The translations under genes and the position numbers were made by a program. The notes below the pieces were generated by a model that saw nothing but the letters and a program-made list of their open reading frames with translations, searched no databases and was not told the origin of the DNA. Positions 41,220 to 50,191 of a stretch of 64,000 bases of DNA are shown here, piece by piece. Source of the DNA: Methylibium rhizosphaerae (lineage in GTDB: Bacteria > Pseudomonadota > Gammaproteobacteria > Burkholderiales > Burkholderiaceae_C); contig NZ_SWAR01000014.1 of assembly GCF_006386545.1 (NCBI RefSeq), positions 1 to 64,000 on the forward strand. The letters are read 5' to 3'. Position 1 is the stretch's first letter; each line of letters opens with the position of its first letter.

Positions 41220-42284
41220 ATGAATGCCAGACATCCCAATGCCGCGCGCGCCATGCTGCGTTCCGCCACGCTCGCGGTGGCGCTGCTCGGCCCGCAGGCT
41301 GCCTTCGTAGCCGCCGCGCCCGCGTTGGTGACCGCGGCGGTAGAGAGCGACGCCGCGGCAGGCCGCGCCGGTTTCGACGGCGTGGTCGAGGCCGTGCGCC
41401 AGACTGCCGTGGCGGCGCAGGTGGCCGGCGCCATCGTCGGCATCGACGTGAAGGTGGGCGACACGGTCAAGGCCGGCCAGGTGCTGGTGCGCCTCGACGC
41501 ACGCGCAGCCGAGCAGACCGCCGCGGCCGGCGCCGCGCAGGTGCAGGCGGCCCGGGCCGCGCTGGAGGTGGCCGCAAGCGAGTTCGACCGCCAGAAGCAG
41601 CTGTTTGCCCAGCAGTACATCAGCCAGGCCGCCCTCGACCGGGCCGCGGCGCAGTTGAAGGCCACGCAGGCCGAAACGCAGGCGCAGCTCGCCCAGGCCG
41701 GCGCGGCGCGCACCCGGTGGGGCTTGCACGTGGTGAAGGCGCCGTATGCCGGGGTGGTGGCCGAGTTGCCGGTCACGCTGGGCGACATGGCCCTGCCCGG
41801 CCGGCTGCTGGCATCGCTGTACGACCCCGCGTCCCTGCGCATCACCGCGGCCGTGCCGCAATCGGCCGTGGCGGGGCTGGGCGACACGTCGGGCGTACGC
41901 CTCGAACTCCCCGGCCTGCCTGCCGAGCGCCGCTGGCTGGCTGCCGCGGCCGTGCAGGTGCTGCCCACGGCCGACCCGGGCACCCACACCGTGCCGCTGC
42001 GGCTGATGTTGCCCCCGGGCATCCAGGGCGTCTCGCCCGGCATGTTCGCCCGGGCCTGGCTGCCGGTGCGGGCCGCCGGCGGAGCCCGGCTGTTCATCCC
42101 GGCGCAGGCGATCGTGAGGCGCGCCGAGATGACCGGCGTTTACGTGGTGGACGCGAGCGGACGCGCCCTGTTGCGCCAGGTGCGCCTGGGCCCGTCGGCC
42201 AACGGACGCACCGAGGTGCTGGCCGGCCTGTCGGCCGGCCAGCGCGTCGCCCTCGAACCGCAGGCGGCGGTCCGCCTGCCCTGA
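41220..42284 (+). CDS. RND efflux periplasmic adaptor
   Basis: The protein has 354 residues. An N-terminal signal sequence (MLRSATLAVALLGPQAAF after 11 basic/polar residues) is followed by the lipoyl halves (VEAVRQTAVAAQVAGAIVGI, LHVVKAPYAGVVAELPVT), a short coiled coil with FDRQKQLFAQQYISQAALD, and beta-barrel/membrane-proximal parts (GVSPGMFARAWLPV). There is no Cys lipid anchor, unlike AcrA. ATG 41253 is an in-frame alternative. It works with the RND pump 13 bases downstream and a TolC-type channel that is not in the window. Confidence 0.9.
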   Translation: MNARHPNAARAMLRSATLAVALLGPQAAFVAAAPALVTAAVESDAAAGRAGFDGVVEAVRQTAVAAQVAGAIVGIDVKVGDTVKAGQVLVRLDARAAEQTAAAGAAQVQAARAALEVAASEFDRQKQLFAQQYISQAALDRAAAQLKATQAETQAQLAQAGAARTRWGLHVVKAPYAGVVAELPVTLGDMALPGRLLASLYDPASLRITAAVPQSAVAGLGDTSGVRLELPGLPAERRWLAAAAVQVLPTADPGTHTVPLRLMLPPGIQGVSPGMFARAWLPVRAAGGARLFIPAQAIVRRAEMTGVYVVDASGRALLRQVRLGPSANGRTEVLAGLSAGQRVALEPQAAVRLP

Positions 42285-42297
42285 CCGCTGCACGGCG

Positions 42298-45200
42298 ATG
42301 AGCCCCCACGAAAGCCCGCTCGGCATCTCCGGCCGCATCGCCGCGTTCTTCCAGCAGGCTCGGATCACGCCGTTGCTGGCCCTCCTGGCGCTGCTGCTGG
42401 GCGGCTTTGCGGTGCTGGTGACGCCACGCGAGGAGGAGCCGCAGATCAACGTCACCATGGCCAACGTGCTGGTGCCCTTCCCCGGCGCCTCGGTTCGCGA
42501 CGTGGAGCAGATGGTCGCCACGCCGGCCGAGCAGGTGCTCTCGCAGATCGCCGGCGTCGAACATGTCATGTCGGTCTCGCGCCCTGGGCTGGCCACGATC
42601 ACCGTGCAGTTCGAGGTGGGCGTGCCGCGCACCGAGGCGCTGGTGCGGCTGCACGACACGGTGCAGGCCCACGCCGACTGGCTGCCTGCCGGCCTGGGCG
42701 TGGGCGAGCCGCTGGTCAAGCCCAAGGGCATCGACGACGTGCCCATCGTCACATTCACCCTCTTCACCAAGGACCCCGCCGCCGGCGCCTTCGACCTGGA
42801 GCGGGTGGCCCACAGCCTCGAAGCCGAGCTGAAGCGGGTTCCCGGCACGCGCGAGATCGCCACCGTGGGCGGCCCCGGGCGCGCCGTGCTGGTGGAGATC
42901 GACCCGGCGCGGCTGGCCGGCAGCGGCCTCGTGGTCGGCGATCTTCGAGCCGCGTTGCAGTCGGCCAACGCCGGCATGCCGCTGGGCGATCTGGTGTCGG
43001 GCAACCGGGCGGTGGCGCTCGAGTCGGGCGACTTCCTGCGCGGCGCCGACGAAGTCGGCGAACTGGTGGTGGGCGTGCACGGCGGCAAGCCGGTCTTCCT
43101 GCAGGACGTGGCGACCGTGCGCGACGGCGCCCTGCCCGCCTCGCGCTACGTCTGGCACGGCGTGGCCGGCGGCGCGGAGTATCCGGCGGTGACGCTGTCG
43201 GTCACCAAGAAGCCCGGCGAGAACGCCATCGCGGTGGCCGACGCGCTGCTGCAGCGCATGCAGGCCTTGCGCAACACGGTGATCCCGGCCGGCGTGGAGG
43301 TGGCCGTCACCCGCAACTACGGCGCCACCGCCAACGACAAGGCCATGAAGCTCATGCAGAAGCTGCTGTTCGCCACCGCGTCGGTGGTGGCGCTCGTGTT
43401 CCTGGCGCTCGGCCGGCGCGAGGCCGCCATCGTGGGCGCTGCCGTGGTCCTCACGCTCACCGCCACGCTGTTCGCCTCGTGGGCCTGGGGCTTCACCCTC
43501 AACCGGGTATCGCTGTTCGCGCTGATCTTTTCCATCGGCATCCTGGTGGACGATGCCATCGTGGTGGTCGAGAACATCCACCGCCATCAGCAGCTGCACC
43601 CCGGCCGGTCGCTGGCCGGGATCATCCCCGGCGCCGTCGACGAAGTGGGCGGGCCCACCATCCTCGCCACCCTCACGGTGATCGCGGCGCTGCTGCCGAT
43701 GGCCTTCGTCTCGGGGCTGATGGGGCCATACATGAGCCCCATCCCGATCAACGCCAGCATGGGCATGCTGCTGTCGCTGGCGATCGCCTTCGTGGTGACG
43801 CCGTGGCTGGCGCGGCGGTGGATGAAGCCTGCCCACCACGGCGGCCACCACACGCAACCGGCCCTGGGCGCCCGGCTCGGCCCCTTGTTCGAACGCGTGT
43901 TCCGCCCGCTGCTCGACGAACGGCGCGGCGCGCGCAATCGCCGCTTCGCGGCGCTCGGCGTGGCCGCGCTCATTGCCGTGTCGCTGGCCCTGCCTGCCAT
44001 CGGCCTGGTGCAGCTCAAGATGCTGCCTTTCGACAACAAGTCGGAGTTCCAGGTGGTGGTCGACATGCCGGCCGGCACGCCGCTCGAGCAGACCGCCGCC
44101 GTGCTGCGCGAACTGGGTGCGCACCTCGCCGCCGTCCCCGAGGTGACCGACTACCAGGCCTATGCGGGCACGGCCGCGCCGATCAACTTCAATGGCCTGG
44201 TGCGGCAGTACGACCTGCGCGCCGGCGGCGAGGTCGGCGACATCCAGGTCAACCTGGCGGACAAGCACCGGCGCGACGAACAGAGCCATGCCATCGCGAT
44301 GCGCGAGCGCCCGGCCCTGCAACGCATCGGGGCGCGCTTCGGCGCCAACGTCAAGGTGATCGAGGTGCCACCCGGCCCGCCGGTGCAGTCGCCCATCGTG
44401 GCCGAGGTCTACGGACCCGAGGCCGAAGGGCGGCGGGAAGTCGCCAAGGCGGTGCGCTCGGTGTTCGAACGCACACCCGGCATCGTCGACGTGGACGACA
44501 GCAGCATCGCGGCGGCGCCGCGCACGGTGCTGGTGGTGGACCGCCGCAAGGCGGCCCTGCTGGGCGTGCCGCAGCAGGCGGTGGTGAGCACGCTGCGTGC
44601 GGGCCTGCCCGGCGAGGCGGTGGGCTACCTGCACGACGCGTCCAAGTACCCGGCGGCTGCCGTGATGCAGCTGCCGGCCGAGCGGCACGGCGACCTGGAA
44701 GCGCTGCTGCAGCTCGCCGTGCGCAGCGCCAGCGGCAGGCTGGTGCCCATCCGGGAGCTGGTGACGGCCAGCGACACGCAGCGCGAACAGCCGGTCTTCC
44801 ACAAGGACCTGCTGCCGGTGACCTATGTCGTCGGCGACATGGCCGGCGAACTGGACAGCCCGCTGTACGGCATGTTCGCCATGCGTTCGAGCCTGGCCGG
44901 CCTCGCCATGCCCGGCGGCGGCACGCTGGACGAATACTTCATCCGCCAGCCCGACGATCCGTATCGCGGCTATGCGATCAAGTGGGACGGCGAATGGCAG
45001 ATCACCTACGAGACCTTCCGCGACATGGGCGCCGCCTACGCAGTGGGACTGGTGCTGATCTACCTGCTGGTGGTGGCGCAGTTCGGGTCCTACCTGGCGC
45101 CCCTGATCATCATGGCGCCGATACCGCTCACCCTGGTGGGCGTGTTGCCGGGCCATGCGCTGCTCGGTGCGCAGTTCACCGCCACCAGCATGATCGGCAT

Positions 45201-45534
45201 GATCGCGCTGGCCGGCATCATCGTGCGCAACTCCATCCTGCTGGTGGACTTCATCAACTTGCAGCAAGCCGCCGGCGTGCCGCTGAAGGAAGCCATCGTG
45301 CGTTCGGCCGCCGCGCGCGCCCAGCCGATCGCGCTGACCGGCCTGTCCGCCATGGTGGGCGCGTTCTTCATCCTCGACGACCCCATCTTCAACGGGCTCG
45401 CGATCTCGCTGATCTTCGGCATCCTGGTCTCGACGCTGCTCACCTTGCTGGTGATTCCGCTGCTCCATTTCGTGGCCTGGCGCCACCGCCTTGCTTCCCG
45501 CCCCCTCCCTGCTGCTGAAGGAGCACTGACATGA
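42298..45534 (+). CDS. RND-family inner-membrane efflux pump
   Basis: This 1078-residue protein has 12 expected membrane segments and two large periplasmic loops. The TM4 proton-relay pair is present (SIGILVDDAIVVVENIHRHQ). In TM10 the usual Lys (AcrB K940) is replaced by Arg (ALAGIIVRNSILLVDFIN). N-terminal TPLLALLALLLGGFAVLVTPREEEPQI and porter motifs resemble the large HAE/AcrB superfamily rather than heavy-metal CzcA pumps, which have different TM4 signatures. Substrate is unknown; ArsR control and the persulfide dioxygenase nearby suggest reactive sulfur, thiol or metalloid stress. The following DUF2892 gene overlaps by 4 bases. Confidence 0.9.
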   Translation: MSPHESPLGISGRIAAFFQQARITPLLALLALLLGGFAVLVTPREEEPQINVTMANVLVPFPGASVRDVEQMVATPAEQVLSQIAGVEHVMSVSRPGLATITVQFEVGVPRTEALVRLHDTVQAHADWLPAGLGVGEPLVKPKGIDDVPIVTFTLFTKDPAAGAFDLERVAHSLEAELKRVPGTREIATVGGPGRAVLVEIDPARLAGSGLVVGDLRAALQSANAGMPLGDLVSGNRAVALESGDFLRGADEVGELVVGVHGGKPVFLQDVATVRDGALPASRYVWHGVAGGAEYPAVTLSVTKKPGENAIAVADALLQRMQALRNTVIPAGVEVAVTRNYGATANDKAMKLMQKLLFATASVVALVFLALGRREAAIVGAAVVLTLTATLFASWAWGFTLNRVSLFALIFSIGILVDDAIVVVENIHRHQQLHPGRSLAGIIPGAVDEVGGPTILATLTVIAALLPMAFVSGLMGPYMSPIPINASMGMLLSLAIAFVVTPWLARRWMKPAHHGGHHTQPALGARLGPLFERVFRPLLDERRGARNRRFAALGVAALIAVSLALPAIGLVQLKMLPFDNKSEFQVVVDMPAGTPLEQTAAVLRELGAHLAAVPEVTDYQAYAGTAAPINFNGLVRQYDLRAGGEVGDIQVNLADKHRRDEQSHAIAMRERPALQRIGARFGANVKVIEVPPGPPVQSPIVAEVYGPEAEGRREVAKAVRSVFERTPGIVDVDDSSIAAAPRTVLVVDRRKAALLGVPQQAVVSTLRAGLPGEAVGYLHDASKYPAAAVMQLPAERHGDLEALLQLAVRSASGRLVPIRELVTASDTQREQPVFHKDLLPVTYVVGDMAGELDSPLYGMFAMRSSLAGLAMPGGGTLDEYFIRQPDDPYRGYAIKWDGEWQITYETFRDMGAAYAVGLVLIYLLVVAQFGSYLAPLIIMAPIPLTLVGVLPGHALLGAQFTATSMIGMIALAGIIVRNSILLVDFINLQQAAGVPLKEAIVRSAAARAQPIALTGLSAMVGAFFILDDPIFNGLAISLIFGILVSTLLTLLVIPLLHFVAWRHRLASRPLPAAEGALT

Positions 45535-45740
45535 CCTCGTGGCAAGCCGTGCGGCTGATCGCCGGCATCTTCATCCTGCTGTCACTGGCGCTGGGCATCC
45601 CAGGCAGCCCGCTGTTCACGAGCGAATGGTGGCTGACCTTCACCGCCTTCGTCGGCCTGAACCTGCTGCAAAGCGCATTCACCGGCTGGTGCCTGATGGA
45701 AACACTGATGCGCAGGCTGGGCTTGAAACCCGGCTGCTGA
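45531..45740 (+). CDS. DUF2892-type membrane protein (first copy)
   Basis: The protein has 69 residues and overlaps the RND pump stop by 4 bases. Two membrane segments (VRLIAGIFILLSLALG, WLTFTAFVGLNLLQSAF) end in FTGWCLMETLMRRLGL, the conserved FTG-x-C-P/L motif of the DUF2892 family. In YgaP this membrane part is joined to a rhodanese domain that handles sulfane sulfur. The Cys lies at the membrane edge. Confidence 0.82.
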   Translation: MTSWQAVRLIAGIFILLSLALGIPGSPLFTSEWWLTFTAFVGLNLLQSAFTGWCLMETLMRRLGLKPGC

Positions 45741-45819
45741 GTGCCATGGCTTGCGTGACATCAACGCCTGGCAGCCGGAGCCGGCCTAAGGTTCCCGGAT
45801 CTTCCTCTGGAGAGGCACC

Positions 45820-46014
45820 ATGAAAGTGAACGTCGGCAACGCGGACAGGATCGTGCGCATCGTGGCGGGCGTGGCTCTGATCGGGCTGGCGCTGACCGGC
45901 ACGATCGGCGTGTGGGGCTACATCGGCGTCGTGCCGCTGGCCACCGGCCTGCTGCGCACCTGCCCTCTGTATTCGGTGCTGGGCATGAGCACCTGCCCGC
46001 TGCAGAAGCCCTGA
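45820..46014 (+). CDS. DUF2892 membrane protein (second copy)
   Basis: The protein has 64 residues; ATG 45820 follows GGAGAGG. It opens with MKVNVGNADRIVRIVAGVALIGLALTG, a typical DUF2892 head, and has a second segment WGYIGVVPLATGLLRTCPLYSVLGMSTCP with two Cys near the membrane. A 79-base gap separates it from the first copy, and it converges with the persulfide dioxygenase gene 15 bases later. Confidence 0.88.
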   Translation: MKVNVGNADRIVRIVAGVALIGLALTGTIGVWGYIGVVPLATGLLRTCPLYSVLGMSTCPLQKP

Positions 46015-46029
46015 GCGGCGCTGCGGCGT

Positions 46030-46722
46030 TCAGGCCGCCTGCACTTCCTGGCCGGCGAGCTTGTTGCGCGGCACGGCCTCGTCGATCAGGCGCGGCCGCG
46101 GCAGCTTCAGCTCGGCCATCTGGGCGATGAAGCTCTCGCGCGTGTGCCCCGCGAAACGCGGGTTGCTGCGCCGCTCGGCGCCGATGGTGCTGTGCGTGCG
46201 GCCGTGGTAGTCGTGGCCGGGCAGCACGATGGTGTGGTCGGGCAGCGTGAACAGCTTGCGCGTCACGCTGTCCCACAGCGCGCCGGCGTCGCCGTTCTGG
46301 AAGTCGGTGCGGCCGCAGCCGCCGATGAGCAGGGTGTCGCCGGTGAGCAGGCGGTCCACCCACAGGAAGCAGCAGCTGCCGGGCGTGTGGCCCGGGGTGG
46401 TGATGACCCGGAGATGGTCGCCGCCGAAGCGCACCCGGTCGCCGTCGGCCAGCGCACGGTCATAGCCGGCGGCGTGGCATTCGGCGCCCACCATCGTCTT
46501 GGCGCCGGTGTCGGCGCGCAGCGCACTGGCGGCCGTCACGTGGTCGGCATGCACGTGCGTGTCCACCACCGCCACCAGCCGCACCGCCAGCTCGCGCAGC
46601 AGCTTCAGGTCGCGCTGCACCTGCGTCAGCACCGGGTCCACGATCACGGCCTCGCGGGTGGGCTCGTCGACGAGCAGGTAGGTGTAGGTGCTGGATTCCG
46701 GGTCGAAAAGCTGGCGGAACAT
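46030..46722 (-). CDS. ETHE1-like persulfide dioxygenase (MBL fold)
   Basis: The protein has 230 residues. ATG 46722 follows GGAGAG; the longer frame to 46794 is rejected. Metal ligands are in DTHVHADHVTAA, TPGHTPGS and LLTGDTLLIGGCGRTDFQNGD, and LPGHDYHGRTHSTIG closes the site. The combination THVHADH plus GCGRTDFQ is specific to ETHE1/Blh-type persulfide dioxygenases, which oxidise glutathione persulfide to sulfite with mononuclear iron. It converges with the two DUF2892 genes, which belong to the ArsR-controlled RND operon, so it shares a sulfur theme but has its own promoter. Confidence 0.9.
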   Translation of the reverse strand: MFRQLFDPESSTYTYLLVDEPTREAVIVDPVLTQVQRDLKLLRELAVRLVAVVDTHVHADHVTAASALRADTGAKTMVGAECHAAGYDRALADGDRVRFGGDHLRVITTPGHTPGSCCFLWVDRLLTGDTLLIGGCGRTDFQNGDAGALWDSVTRKLFTLPDHTIVLPGHDYHGRTHSTIGAERRSNPRFAGHTRESFIAQMAELKLPRPRLIDEAVPRNKLAGQEVQAA

Positions 46723-46825
46723 GGACGCTCTCCACGCTCGTGAGAGACGCCGATGATGCGCCTTTTGTCGGACGAATTCAGTATTCAGTGGCAACGACCG
46801 GCGAAGCCGCTACGGGGTGGTCCCA

Positions 46826-48160
46826 TCACGCCGCGGCCTCGATCGGCACGCTGGCGGCGTCGGCCAGCTGCGTCACCATCACCTGGTCGATGCGGTAGTT
46901 GTCGACGTCCATCACCTCGAAGCGGTGGTCATGCCAGGTCACGCAGTCGGTGCGCCGGGGCACGCGGCGCAGCATCACCATCAGGAAGCCGGCCAGTGTG
47001 TCGTACTGGCCGCGCTGCGGCAGCTCGGCCGGGTCCACGTCGAGCGCGCGCAGCACGTCGACGATGGGCGTGAGCCCGTCCATGAGCCAGGAGCCGTCGT
47101 CGCGGCGCACGATCTGCTCCTCGTCCCACGGCGACACCAGGCTGCCCATCACCGTGCTCATCACGTCGTTGAGGGTGATCACGCCCACCACCAGGCTGTA
47201 TTCGTTGACGATGACGGCGAAGTCCTCGTGCGCCTGCCGGAACTGCGTGAGCATCTCCGACAGCGTGATGCGGTCGGGCACCAGCAGCACCTTCTGCAGC
47301 AGCCCCTTGGCCGCCTCGCCGCGCAGGCCGATCGGCTCCTGCTTCAGCACGCGGGCGAACAGGTCGGCCGCGTCCACGTAGCCCACCACCTGGTCGATGT
47401 GCTTGTCGCACACGAGGTAGGTCGAATGCGGCTGCGCCGCGATGCGCGCGCGGATCAGCTCCTCGTCGTCGTCCTGCAGCAGGTAGACGATGCGCTCGCG
47501 AGTGGTCATGGCGCTTTCGACGGTGCGGGTGTCGAGCTCGAACACGTTCTCGATGACCTGCTGCTCCTGCTGGTGCAGCACGCCGGCCTGGGTGCCGGCC
47601 TCGGCCATGGCCAGGATGTCGTCGGGCGTGATGCGGTCGTCGCGCTGCTCGGGCAGGCCGAACAGCTTGAACATCAGGCTGGCCAGCCCGTTGAACACCC
47701 ACACCACCGGACTCAGCAGCGTCATCCACCAGCGCATCGGCCCCACCACGCGCACCGCGGCGCGTTCGGGCTCGGTCATGCCCAGCCGCTTCGGGAACAG
47801 GTCGGCAAACAGGATGAACAGCGACGTGATGGCCAGGAAAGAGGCCAGGAAGCCGACCGTCTCGGCCGTGCGCAGCTCCATCACGTATGACAGCACCGAC
47901 ACGAAATACGGCGTCAGCGCGCCTTCGCCGACGATGCCGCCGAGGATGGCCACCATGTTCTGGCCGATCTGCACCACGGTGAAGTAGTTGCCGGGCTGCT
48001 GCTGCACGTCGAGCACGCGCTCGGCCCGCACGTCGCCTTCGTCGGCCATCTGCCGCAGGCGCAGGCGGCGCGCCGCGGCCATCGAGATCTCGGCGATGGA
48101 AAGGAAGGCGCTGGTGGCGATGAGCGCGGCAATGGCGGCGAGGCTGCCGGAAAGTCCCAT
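46826..48160 (-). CDS. CNNM/CorC-family membrane protein (CNNM, CBS pair, CorC_HlyC)
   Basis: The protein has 444 residues. An N-terminal DUF21/CNNM membrane domain (AIAALIATSAFLSIAEISMAAAR, LASFLAITSLFILFADLFPKRLG, WMTLLSPVVWVFNGLASLMF) is followed by two CBS domains (AMTTRERIVYLLQDDD, VLLVPDRITLSEMLTQFRQAHEDFAVIVNEY) and a CorC_HlyC domain (GSWLMDGLTPIVDVLRALDVDP, YDTLAGFLMVMLRR). Such proteins take part in Mg2+ or Na+ homeostasis; older annotations call them hemolysins without evidence. It lies 103 bases from the dioxygenase gene. Confidence 0.92.
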   Translation of the reverse strand: MGLSGSLAAIAALIATSAFLSIAEISMAAARRLRLRQMADEGDVRAERVLDVQQQPGNYFTVVQIGQNMVAILGGIVGEGALTPYFVSVLSYVMELRTAETVGFLASFLAITSLFILFADLFPKRLGMTEPERAAVRVVGPMRWWMTLLSPVVWVFNGLASLMFKLFGLPEQRDDRITPDDILAMAEAGTQAGVLHQQEQQVIENVFELDTRTVESAMTTRERIVYLLQDDDEELIRARIAAQPHSTYLVCDKHIDQVVGYVDAADLFARVLKQEPIGLRGEAAKGLLQKVLLVPDRITLSEMLTQFRQAHEDFAVIVNEYSLVVGVITLNDVMSTVMGSLVSPWDEEQIVRRDDGSWLMDGLTPIVDVLRALDVDPAELPQRGQYDTLAGFLMVMLRRVPRRTDCVTWHDHRFEVMDVDNYRIDQVMVTQLADAASVPIEAAA

Positions 48161-48194
48161 GGCGTGCGAGTGTAGACGCGCCGCTTTCGCGCGA

Positions 48195-49274
48195 TCAGAG
48201 GACGCTCACCGCACCGATGGGGGTGCCGCTCTCCAGCCATTGCGCCCATTCGTCGGCCAGCCGCTCGCTTTCGTCCACCGCGCGCTGCCAGGCCTTCACG
48301 CGGCTGGCGAGGTCGGTGCCGTAGCGCTTGAAGTCGGCGCGGTCGGGCAGCTTGGCGTTGGGCAGCGTGGCCACCCATTCGGGCGCAGGCGCGAGCACCA
48401 CCACGTTGTCGAGGAAGGGCGTGCTGCGATGGCGATGCTTGAGCATCTTGTCGAGCCAGCCGGGCACCACCTGCTTCTGGAAGTGGGGGTAGAGCACCAG
48501 GCCGCCGCCTTGCATCGAGCGGTAGTTCCAGTGCAGGTGGTAGTCGGTGATGCCGCCGTCCCAGTAGGCGCCGGGCGGCCCGCCCGGGATGTCGTGCACC
48601 GCCTTCAGCACGAAGGGAATGGAACACGAGGCCAGCAGTGACGGGCGGAAGTTCTGCGGCGTGAGCCTGACCTTGCGGTGGCGCAGGTCGTTCAGGTCCA
48701 CCGGCATGTCCTCGCCGTGCGACGAGAACACCACCCGCTCCAGCCAGGCGCCCAGCCCTTTTCGGGTGAAGGCATTGGTGAGCGTGGCGCCCAGGTAGCC
48801 CAGCGGCGTGCGCAGCCGGCCCTCGCGGCCCAGCACGTGGCGCCCGCGCGAGGTGACGATGTGCAGCCGCAGGCGCGGATGTTCGATCAGGGCCTCGACC
48901 TGGCCGTCGAAGAACTGCAGCAGCTCACGTTCGAAGTCGCGGCTCACCTGTTCGGCGGTGGGCATCTTGCGGCCCGGCTCGAGCTCGTAGTCCTGGTGGA
49001 TGTAGTCATGGGCGAGCCGCTCGAAGCCCGCCACCGGATCGGCCAGCGCGCCGGTGGCCATGCGCCAGGCGCCGATCGAGGCGCCCACCAAGTGCACGGT
49101 GTGGCCGGTGGGCGGCAGCCAGCGGCCGAACAGGTGGCGGTCGAGGTGGTTGAGCACCAGCCCCTTGGGGCCGCCGGCGGCCCCGGCGATGACACGGACG
49201 TCCTGCGGTCGCAGGCCTTGTTGTTCGATGCGGGCCCGCGCGCTGGGGCCGGCGTAGATGCGTAGCGCTTGCAT
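48195..49274 (-). CDS. Patatin-like phospholipase
   Basis: The protein has 359 residues. AGAAGGPKGLVLNHLDRHLFG supplies the oxyanion glycine loop, VGASIGAWRMATGA the nucleophile Ser (GASIG), and YWDGGITDYHL the catalytic Asp (DGG). It is a Ser-Asp dyad acyl hydrolase of the patatin family with no signal peptide, so it is probably cytoplasmic. It lies 34 bases upstream of the CNNM gene on the same strand and may be co-transcribed with it. Confidence 0.87.
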   Translation of the reverse strand: MQALRIYAGPSARARIEQQGLRPQDVRVIAGAAGGPKGLVLNHLDRHLFGRWLPPTGHTVHLVGASIGAWRMATGALADPVAGFERLAHDYIHQDYELEPGRKMPTAEQVSRDFERELLQFFDGQVEALIEHPRLRLHIVTSRGRHVLGREGRLRTPLGYLGATLTNAFTRKGLGAWLERVVFSSHGEDMPVDLNDLRHRKVRLTPQNFRPSLLASCSIPFVLKAVHDIPGGPPGAYWDGGITDYHLHWNYRSMQGGGLVLYPHFQKQVVPGWLDKMLKHRHRSTPFLDNVVVLAPAPEWVATLPNAKLPDRADFKRYGTDLASRVKAWQRAVDESERLADEWAQWLESGTPIGAVSVL

Positions 49275-49335
49275 GGCGCGAGATGTTAGGGCCTATGCTC
49301 GCGGCCTTTCGATTCGAACCTCGAGGAAGCCCCGC

Positions 49336-50088
49336 ATGACCGGCACCACGACAAACACCCGCGGCCCCGCGCGGCGCGCCGCCTCGCTGCTGCCCGCCGC
49401 CGTCGGCCCGCTCGCCTGCCTGGCGATGTACGGGCTGGGCGCCGCCGGCGGCGTCGCGCCGATGCTCGCTTCGCTGCTGCTGGCCGGCCTGCTCTTCGGC
49501 GCCGTGCAGGCCGGCACCCGCTGGGCTGCGGCCTGCTTCGCGCTCGCCGGCGTGGTGCTGCTGGCCATGGCCGCCGGTGCGGTGCCGGGGTTCGGCCGCG
49601 TGCCGCTGGACGGTGCGGCAGGCGGTGCTTCGGTCAACGCCGCCAAGGCCGTCGCGGGGCTGGCGGCGGTGGCCATGTTCCCGTCGCACTGGGCATGGAA
49701 CCGCCGCTGCACTTTCATCGCAGCCGCCTGCCTTGCAGGCGTGCCCCTGCTGGCGCTGTCGCTGGGCTTCGTGCGCTGGGCACCGGCTGCAATCGAAACC
49801 CTGCTCGCCTTCGCGCTGGCCAACCTGTTCACCGTGCTGGCCGAGGAATGGTTCTTCCGCCACTGGGTGCAGCGCCCGCTGATGCGCTGGGGCGCAGTCG
49901 TCTCGGTTGCCGTGAGTGCGCTGCTGTTCGGCCTGGCCCACCTGGGCGGCGGTACGACCTTCGCCGTGCTGGCCACGGTTGCCGGCCTCGCCTATGCCGG
50001 CGTCTGGCGGGCCAGTGGCGGCAGCCTGTGGGCGGCAGCCGCCCTGCACTGGGCGCTGAACCTGCTGCGCGTGACGTTTTTTGGATGA
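49336..50088 (+). CDS. CPBP-family intramembrane metalloprotease
   Basis: The protein has 250 residues. ATG 49336 follows GAGGAAG; an extension to 49258 would overlap the patatin start. About seven hydrophobic segments carry the CPBP (Abi) motifs: motif 1 AEEWFFRHWVQR, motif 2 FGLAHLGGG and motif 3 ALHWALN. The family includes Rce1-like proteases and immunity proteins of bacteriocins. Its substrate here is not evident. It diverges from the patatin gene. Confidence 0.85.
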   Translation: MTGTTTNTRGPARRAASLLPAAVGPLACLAMYGLGAAGGVAPMLASLLLAGLLFGAVQAGTRWAAACFALAGVVLLAMAAGAVPGFGRVPLDGAAGGASVNAAKAVAGLAAVAMFPSHWAWNRRCTFIAAACLAGVPLLALSLGFVRWAPAAIETLLAFALANLFTVLAEEWFFRHWVQRPLMRWGAVVSVAVSALLFGLAHLGGGTTFAVLATVAGLAYAGVWRASGGSLWAAAALHWALNLLRVTFFG

Positions 50089-50191
50089 AGGGCGATTAGT
50101 TGAGCCCTGTCAGTAGTAACCCGTAGGTGCCACCCCCCGGAAGACAGCCATAAGGGCCAACCGTACAAAGCTGTCCCCAGGAGTATTAGAA

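Noticed and set aside
42094-45486. An 1130-codon minus-strand frame opposite the RND pump
   Set aside because: It is a shadow of the pump gene: His/Arg/Gln-rich low-complexity translation, no ribosome site and no family match.
46826-48160. Hemolysin suggested by the CorC_HlyC domain name
   Set aside because: The domain order CNNM-CBS-CBS-CorC_HlyC is that of ion-homeostasis proteins. It is unrelated to the HlyC-type acyltransferase at 2779-3249.
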